Source of the DNA: an uncultured Haloferula sp.
GTDB lineage: Bacteria > Verrucomicrobiota > Verrucomicrobiae > Verrucomicrobiales > Akkermansiaceae
DNA length: 7,315 bases
Direction: 5' to 3'
NCBI GenBank assembly: GCA_946481625.1
Contig: CAMLOZ010000164.1
Coordinates: forward strand, 1 to 7,315
Every line of letters starts with the position of its first letter. The first letter of the stretch is position 1. The translations under genes and the position numbers were made by a program. The notes below the pieces were generated by a model. The model saw only the letters and a program-made list of their open reading frames with translations, did not search any database and was not told the origin of the DNA. This document shows positions 1-6,100 of the stretch, one piece after another.

Positions 1-1548
1 CCGGGCGGCAAGTCGCCCTTCGCGCTGCTGACGATGGCGGCGAAAACCACGGTGGACCCCTGGGACAATGCGGCTCCCTGGCTGCACAACCAGCCGGTGG
101 TGGAAGGCCTGGAGCAGAACACGACCCGGATCGGCAATGCCTTGGATGCCTATGACGTGCGATTCGAGGAAGTGACCGACTTCGCCAAGTCCCCCGGGAT
201 CGAGTTCGACAATACGACGAAGAAGGGTTTCTACGGGGCGAGCTCGACCGCGAACCGCGGCGTCTCGAACGTCCCGATGTTCCGCGTTCCGCTGCTTCCG
301 GCGGCGAGCCTCGGCGACCTGGTGCCGGCGAACCTGGTGGCCACCGCCGCGCAGCCGCGCGTGACCCATCCGCTGGGCAATTCGCGGGCGCATCCGCTCC
401 TGCCGAGCGGTGGCGTGAGCCGTGGCCTGTCGGGCGGCACGACCGGATCGAGCGGTGTCCTGCTCGACCACACCTACCTGCTCAACGACGCACTGTGGGA
501 CAGCACCTTCTTCTCCACGGTGGCGAACTTCTCGGACAACCCGCTGCTTCCCAGCCGTGACCGCACGACCTTGCTTACGGAGTTCTTCGAGGGGAACACC
601 CGCCTGTTGAACAGCCGCTTCACGCCGCTGCCTTCGGGCGAGGGATCCTATCAGGAGCAGGCACAGGAGCTCGACTCGCTGGACGACACGACGCTGAGCA
701 AGCGGATGGCGAGCGTGCTCGGGATCAAGGGTCCTTTCAACGTGAATTCCGACTCGATCGATGCGTGGAAGGCGATGTTGACCTCGCTGCGCGACGAGCA
801 GCTGCTCGGCTGGAACATGGACAACCGTTCGCCGAACGGGAAGACCGGTTTCTCCCGCTTCGGTCTGCCGATCTACGGTGACGGTCAGGTCAGCGGCGGC
901 GGTGGCATTGACGTGGCGGGCCAGGTTCGCTGGGCCGGGTTCCGCGCCTTGACGGACGACGAGATCGAAGAGCTTGCGACTGGAATTGTCGCGGGCATCC
1001 GCCAGCGTGGCTCGGAAGATGGCGCACCCTCGCTGACCTTGGGTGAATTCGTCAACCGCCGTCTGGGTGGCGCGAGCGCCCTGCACGTGATGGAAGGCAT
1101 CATCCAGAAGGCGATCAGCGACTCGAGGATCAACGACGATGCGCATAATGTCGACTCGAAGAAGCTCACCGGCTCCGCGAATCCGTCGGCGCTCAACGGC
1201 TTGGCTACTCCGGCCGCGCGCTCGGGGTATTCGTCGAAGACCGGTTTTTCGGGTGACGGTGCTCCCTCCATGCTGACCCAGGGTGACGTGCTCATGGCAC
1301 TGGCTCCGGTGATCACGGTGCGCGGCGATACCTTCCGGATTCGTGCTTACGGTGAATCGAAGAATCCCGAAGGCGAGATCGTGGCGAAGGCGTGGTGCGA
1401 AGCCATCGTCCAGCGCCTCCCCGAGTATCTCGACACCTCGGATGCTCCGGAAGTGAAGCCCGAGAATCTCCAGAGCCTCGCCAACGAGCGGTTCGGCCGG
1501 CGCTTCAATATCACATCCTTCCGCTGGCTTTCTCCCGAAGAGGTGTGA
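1..1548 (+). CDS. Verru_Chthon cassette protein A, C-terminal part (5' truncated)
   Basis: The frame is open from base 1 and ends at TGA 1546-1548, giving 515 visible codons. The first Met (base 34) is internal, because the coding pattern continues upstream of it. Recognition rests on C-terminal hallmarks of this verrucomicrobial family. Counting from the first visible codon, these are LLDHTYLLNDALWDSTFF at about 154-171, the GDTFRIRAYGE block at 442-452, AWCEAIVQRLPEYLD at 464-478 and the final GRRFNITSFRWL at 499-510. From memory, family members exceed a thousand residues, so less than half is probably present. They occur in cassettes with proteins B, C and D, which are prepilin-like. A role in a pseudopilus or secretion apparatus is therefore plausible but unproven, and B-D would be expected upstream, outside the window. 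The next gene starts 17 nt downstream, consistent with an operon. The sequence is intact, with no frameshift. Confidence 0.88.
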   Translation, partial: PGGKSPFALLTMAAKTTVDPWDNAAPWLHNQPVVEGLEQNTTRIGNALDAYDVRFEEVTDFAKSPGIEFDNTTKKGFYGASSTANRGVSNVPMFRVPLLPAASLGDLVPANLVATAAQPRVTHPLGNSRAHPLLPSGGVSRGLSGGTTGSSGVLLDHTYLLNDALWDSTFFSTVANFSDNPLLPSRDRTTLLTEFFEGNTRLLNSRFTPLPSGEGSYQEQAQELDSLDDTTLSKRMASVLGIKGPFNVNSDSIDAWKAMLTSLRDEQLLGWNMDNRSPNGKTGFSRFGLPIYGDGQVSGGGGIDVAGQVRWAGFRALTDDEIEELATGIVAGIRQRGSEDGAPSLTLGEFVNRRLGGASALHVMEGIIQKAISDSRINDDAHNVDSKKLTGSANPSALNGLATPAARSGYSSKTGFSGDGAPSMLTQGDVLMALAPVITVRGDTFRIRAYGESKNPEGEIVAKAWCEAIVQRLPEYLDTSDAPEVKPENLQSLANERFGRRFNITSFRWLSPEEV

Positions 1549-1565
1549 TCGTTCCGACCAGCCCA

Positions 1566-2309
1566 ATGAACATCCCAAGATTCTTCTTCATTGCCTTGCT
1601 CGGTTTCGCGGCCCCTTCGGTCCACGCTCAGGAGCCCGCGCCGGCTCCAGCGCCTGCGCCCGCTCCGGATGCCGGGATGAAGCTTCGCGCCATCTCCTTC
1701 ATGGTGGAGAAGCCGATCACGGGCCTTTTCGCCCATGACCCGAGCGTGGCGGCACCGCTGCCCGGCGTGCCGTTTCAGGTGAAGACCTATTTGAACCACG
1801 AGTTCAGCCTGATGCCGGTCCGCGGGGACACGGTGATTTTCACCAGCAGTTCCGAGCCGGCCAGCGCCAAGGATCCCGCGAAGGTTCTCGCGAGGGCGAA
1901 GCTTCCGTCGGGTTTCAAGAAGGGAATCCTGATCTTCCTGCCGGGAACCGGTCGCCCGGGTGATCCCGCCTACCGGGTGTTGCCGATGGAGGATTCGCTG
2001 GGGTCGTTCCCTAGAGGTTCGGTCAAGGTGATGAACCTCAGCCAGTCGCCGGTACGAATCCGGCTGGAGAAGACCAACTACGAGTTCAAGAGCGGGGAAA
2101 CCCAATTGATCAAGGATCAGCCGGTCGGTGACAACAACTCATCGTCGATGATGGCCTTCGCCCTGAAAGACAAGGAGTGGCAACGTGTCGGTGCGGGCGT
2201 GTGGACCCATCCCGGGGAGAAGCGGGTGATCCAGATCATCTTCGACAACCCCAGGTCCCGCCAGGTGGAGCTGGCAGGGATACGCGATGTCGCGGTGCGC
2301 GACAATTGA
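1566..2309 (+). CDS. Secreted protein of unknown function with Pro-Ala linker; paralogue of the next gene
   Basis: This is a 247-residue protein that I do not recognise as a named family. The ATG at 1566 is chosen because it gives a clean signal peptide: MNIPR, then the hydrophobic FFFIALLGF, with likely cleavage after VHA (residue 21). The frame stays open upstream to 1392, but that stretch overlaps the previous gene and would bury the signal peptide. After cleavage comes a PAPAPAPAPAP linker (24-34) and then a globular part. The conserved points are KTYLNHEF, FPRGSVKVMNLS (148-159), EFKSGE, WTHPGEKRV (213-221) and AGIRDVA near the end. The alternating short hydrophobic stretches suggest a beta-sandwich, which is inference only. 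There is no lipobox, so it is probably periplasmic or outside the cell. No Shine-Dalgarno sequence sits close to the ATG. It lies 17 nt after the cassette A gene, so the two are likely co-transcribed. Confidence 0.85.
   Translation: MNIPRFFFIALLGFAAPSVHAQEPAPAPAPAPAPDAGMKLRAISFMVEKPITGLFAHDPSVAAPLPGVPFQVKTYLNHEFSLMPVRGDTVIFTSSSEPASAKDPAKVLARAKLPSGFKKGILIFLPGTGRPGDPAYRVLPMEDSLGSFPRGSVKVMNLSQSPVRIRLEKTNYEFKSGETQLIKDQPVGDNNSSSMMAFALKDKEWQRVGAGVWTHPGEKRVIQIIFDNPRSRQVELAGIRDVAVRDN
1635..1667 (+). repeat. Pro-Ala dipeptide tract in the gene at 1566-2309
   Basis: Eleven alternating Pro/Ala codons (residues 24-34) follow the predicted signal-peptide cleavage site directly. The proline codons vary (ccc, ccg, cca, cct) and so do the alanine codons (gcg, gct). 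The tract is therefore not a fresh DNA slippage product and is probably kept as a stiff spacer between the mature N terminus and the globular domain. The paralogue downstream lacks it. Confidence 0.8.
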
Positions 2310-2318
2310 CTTTCCAGC

Positions 2319-2351
2319 CGCCGCGTTCCTCCCCGGGGACGCGGCGTTTTT
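2319..2351 (+). terminator. Rho-independent terminator or attenuator between the two paralogues
   Basis: The arms CGCCGCGT (2319-2326) and ACGCGGCG (2339-2346) are perfectly complementary. The stem can grow inward by a T-G wobble and two C-G pairs (2327-2329 with 2336-2338), leaving a six-base loop, TCCCCG. Five T residues follow (2347-2351), then CTTCC. The hairpin begins 10 nt after the stop codon of the upstream gene, the classic position for an intrinsic terminator. It ends only 18 nt before the ATG of the next gene, so that gene has no room for a separate promoter downstream of the hairpin. It must therefore depend on read-through or on a promoter inside the upstream gene. Confidence 0.8.
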
Positions 2352-2369
2352 CTTCCAACCTGTAAACCC

Positions 2370-3062
2370 ATGAAAACCTTGCTTTCCGCCCCGCTGCTTG
2401 CGGCGGCGATTTCCTTCTGTACGCTCCCGGCGAAGGCCGAGGGCGAGTGCCGCGTGAGAGCGGTCGCTTCGCAAGCCGGCGCGGTTCCCGCGGAATTGTA
2501 TGTTCACGATGCCGCTGGCAGTGCGAATGCCGGCAAGGTGATGGTGAAGACCTTCCTCAATCACCAGTTCGACCTGCTTGAGACCAAGGGCGGTCCGGTG
2601 GTTTTCACCACCAAGTCCGATCCGGCGAGCGCGAAGAGCGAGGAGGACGTGATCGGCGAGTGCGAACTGCCGGCGAAGGCGGCTTCGTTGATTTTGTTCT
2701 TCGCCCCGGAATCCCAAGGCAAGCCGAAGTGCAAGGTGACCGTGATCGACGCCAGCGCGAAGGAGTTCCCCCGTGGATCCTTCAAGGTGGTGAACCTCAG
2801 TTCGGTGCCGGTGCGGATTGAACTGGAGAACGACAAGCACGAGTTCAAACCGGGCGAGACCAAGGTGATCGCCAAACCCCCGATGGGTGACGCCGGTGCG
2901 GCGGGCATGAAGGCTTTCTGCGAACGGAACGGAACTTGGACCGCGATTAGTTCCGGGATCTGGCCGCATCCGGGCGAGAAGCGGGTGTTGCAGGTGATCA
3001 CGGAGAACGAGGCGACCAAGCAGGTGGAGATCGCCGGTATCCGCGACGTTGCCAAACCTTGA
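2370..3062 (+). CDS. Secreted protein of unknown function, tandem paralogue of the preceding gene
   Basis: This 230-residue protein starts with a signal peptide: MK, then the hydrophobic LLSAPLLAAAISF, with likely cleavage after AKA (residue 23). Cys17 lies in the signal but lacks a proper lipobox, so a lipoprotein is unlikely. The mature part aligns with the product of 1566-2309. KTFLNHQFDL matches KTYLNHEFSL, DPASAK matches EPASAK, FPRGSFKVVNLS is at 133-144, HPGEKRV at 200-206, and both proteins end in AGIRDVA plus a short tail. From FPRG to IRDVA the two align without gaps over 96 residues, with 52 identities by hand count. Differences are the missing Pro-Ala linker and several cysteines (mature C27 plus others) absent from the neighbour. 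No Shine-Dalgarno sequence is visible. The function is unknown; an envelope protein linked to the neighbouring cassette is a guess from context. Confidence 0.85.
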   Translation: MKTLLSAPLLAAAISFCTLPAKAEGECRVRAVASQAGAVPAELYVHDAAGSANAGKVMVKTFLNHQFDLLETKGGPVVFTTKSDPASAKSEEDVIGECELPAKAASLILFFAPESQGKPKCKVTVIDASAKEFPRGSFKVVNLSSVPVRIELENDKHEFKPGETKVIAKPPMGDAGAAGMKAFCERNGTWTAISSGIWPHPGEKRVLQVITENEATKQVEIAGIRDVAKP

Positions 3063-3105
3063 TCCGCAGTCGCGCCCGAGTCGTCTCACTTCCTCCCCGG
3101 AGTTC

Positions 3106-6100
3106 ATGCGATCCAGTTCCTCAATCGATTCTTGTGCCCGTCCGGGCAGCAGGTTCGGCCTCGTGGCACTTGGCCTCGGCCTGGCTGTTGCTGCCCCCTT
3201 GCAGGCGGATCTGGTGAATCGCTGGTCCTTCAACAATACCGCCGGCGACGCTAACGACGGGACGGTCCTGACTGATAGCGTTTCCGGAGCGGTGGCCACG
3301 GTGCAGGGGAACTTCTCCGAGTTCACGGGCACGAGCGTGAGGCTGCAAGGGAGCTTCGGCACGAACACGACGACGGGCAACCGCTCGGCCAATTCGATCT
3401 CGGGCTACGTGGATCTGCCGAACGGGATGATTTCGGCAAAGACCGACCTGTCGGTGGAGATCTGGGCGACCCCGCTTTCGGTGCGGACGTACGAGCGCGT
3501 TTTCGATTTCGGCCGGATCACGGGTGCCGGATCCGGCGACGGGGCAGCGGGCGAGATCATCGACAATGGTACCCAGCCTGGAACCACGAGCGCCTCGGAC
3601 AACCTGTTCCTGTCGTTTTGCGTCGGCGACTCGCTGGACGCCCAGCGCATGGAGTCCCTTGTGGACGGCGGGAGCAAGCTGACGGTGGACACCGCGCTCG
3701 CGACCATCGCGGGCACGCAGTACCACTACGTGCTGACGTTCGAGGATCTCGGGGCCGCGGGTGGGAGGATCACATGGTACCGCAACGGTGCGGAAGCAGG
3801 CAGCGGCGATGTCAGCTTCCACCTCTCGAGTCTAGAGGACGTGAACAACTGGCTCGGGCGCTCGATGTGGACGGGCGACCGAAACGCGCATGCCGAGTTC
3901 GACGAACTACGGATCTATGACCATGTCCTGGGCACCTCGGAGGTCACGGCGAATTTTGCGGCGGGTCCCGACACGATCGTGGCGGAGCCGCCGGACCCGG
4001 AGCCTGTTCCGGTGCCGGACCACTTGTGGGTGTTCAATGACGGGGCCGACTCGACGGTGGACTCCGGCTTGAGCTTCACCGACAGCGTGGGCGGCATGGT
4101 GGCGACCTTGCGGGGCAACGGGGCCACGCTCACGGGCACGGCCCTGCGCTTGCCGGGAAGTACCGGCGGGAACCAGTCGGCGGCTTCGATCTCGGCGTAT
4201 CTCGATCTGCCGAACGGAATCATTTCCGCGCAGCCGAGCATCACCCTGGAGGCTTGGGCCACGCCGCTTTCCTCGAAGGCGTACCAGCGGCTCTTCGACT
4301 TCGGGCGGACGAACGTGACGAGCGGCGCGAACGCGCTGCCGGGGGAGATTATCGATGGCAGCGGGGCGCCGGGAGCCTTCGCGGGCTACGACAACTTCGT
4401 GCTTTCACTGAACGTGGGTAACAACCTCGGGACGCACCGGCTCGAAGGTCAGATCGACAATGGCGCGGCGATCTTCACCGACTCCACGGCGGCGACGACC
4501 GCGGGCACGCAGTATCACTACGTGCTGGTGCTGGAGGACGGCGTGGGGACCTACGGCGCGAACGGCTGCCAGATCCGCTGGTATCGCAATGGCGTCCTGC
4601 AAAATACCCTCGATCTCGATTTCCATCTCTCGGGGATGCAGGACGTGAACAACTGGATCGGGCGCTCGAACTACTCCGGCGACTCCTGTTCCAATCTCGC
4701 GCTGGACGAGTTGAGGATCTACCGCCGGGCGGTCAGCGCGGGAGAAGTGCTCGCGAGCTATACGGCAGGGCCGGATCCGAACTCGGGGCCGGCGGAGCCG
4801 CCGGTGCCCGCGCCTGCTCCGCTGCACCGCTGGTCCTTCGACGGGGCGGCGGGAGCGGTTCCGCCGGGAACGCCGTTCGTGGACAGCGCCACGGGCGAGA
4901 TCGCGACCTTGATGGGAAACGGGGGGGCGCTTGACGGGACGGCGCTTGTCCTGCCGGGAACGACGAACGGCAACCAGACGGCGGACGACATATCGGCCTA
5001 TATTGATCTGCCGAACGGGATCTTTTCCTCCGCGAAGTCCTTCAGCATGGAGGCTTGGCTCACGCCGCTTTCCTCGAAGAACTGGCAGCGGATCTTCGAC
5101 CTCGGCAGTGCGAGCTCCACGAGCGGCAGCGGTGCGGCCAACGGGGAGATCATCGACGGTCCGACAGCTCCGGGCGGATTCACCGCTTCGGACAACCTGC
5201 TGCTCTCGCTGAACGTCGCGGGCGTCCTGGGGAACCATCGGCTTGAGTCGCGCTTGGGCGGGGGATCGGTGATCACGCTCGATACCGGGCTGGCCGACAG
5301 CACGCCGGCGGGGACCGAGCATCATTACGTGCTCACGGTGCAGGACGGCGCGGGAGCATCGGGTTCATCCGGATGCCAGGCGAAGTGGTACCGGGACGGC
5401 GAGCTTCAGGGGAGCATCGACCTGCCTTACCGCGTGGCCGACATGGCCGACGTGAACAACTGGATCGGGCGTTCCCTGTGGGCGGCGGACATGAACTCGA
5501 ACATGGCGGTGGACGAACTGCGGATGTACGACACGGCGCTGAGTGCCGGGGAAGTACTCGCGAGCCACTCGAACGGGGCTTCGGTTGTTTTCCCGCCGCC
5601 GGCCACCACGGCGGACAGCGCGACAATCCATGCCGGGCAGAAGGTCCGGCTCGCGGGGCTCGACAACGATACGGGCGCGATCAACCCGGCCTCGGTCGAG
5701 ATCGTCACGCCGCCTGCGGCCGGTAGCGCCACGGTGGATGCGGAGGGACGGATACTGTATGCCCATGCAGGCGGAGGGAACGATTCGGTGACGTTCACCT
5801 ACCGGGTTTCCGGCGAGGGCGGCACCTCTCCCGCCACAATGGTCACCGTGCAGATTTCCAGCGAGCTGAGGATCGCGACGGTGTCACCGAACATGCCTTT
5901 GGAAGCCCCCGCGACGGCGATCCAGGTGGTGCCCGCGTTCCCGGGCGTGGTCTTCACCAAGGCCCTCTGCTTCGCGAGCCCTCCGGGCGACACGCAGCGG
6001 CTTTTCGTCTGCGAACTGGGTGGCAAGCTCAAGGTGATCCCGGACGTGACCGCCGCGGTGCCGAGTGCCTCGGAAGTCCTGGATATCGTAAACGTGGTCT

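Noticed and set aside
1392..1565. Upstream extension of the second gene's reading frame
   Set aside because: It overlaps the conserved C terminus of cassette protein A and would place 58 Arg/Pro-rich residues before a good signal peptide. The ATG at 1566 is preferred.
2403..2450. Cys17 of the second paralogue as a lipoprotein cysteine
   Set aside because: The residues before it (ISF) do not fit a lipobox, and a normal signal peptidase I site (AKA) follows a few residues later.
3063..3105. Possible terminator or promoter between the second paralogue and the large gene
   Set aside because: No convincing hairpin with a T run and no recognisable -35/-10 pair is visible in these 43 nt.
2139..3392. 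417-codon open frame on the - strand across the second paralogue and the start of the large gene
   Set aside because: It runs antisense through two genes supported by signal peptides and paralogy, and also through the terminator hairpin. Its composition is typical of a shadow frame.
4405..5325. 306-codon open frame on the - strand inside the LamG array
   Set aside because: It is Arg-rich and low in motifs, and it arises from the reverse complement of the repeated LamG codons.
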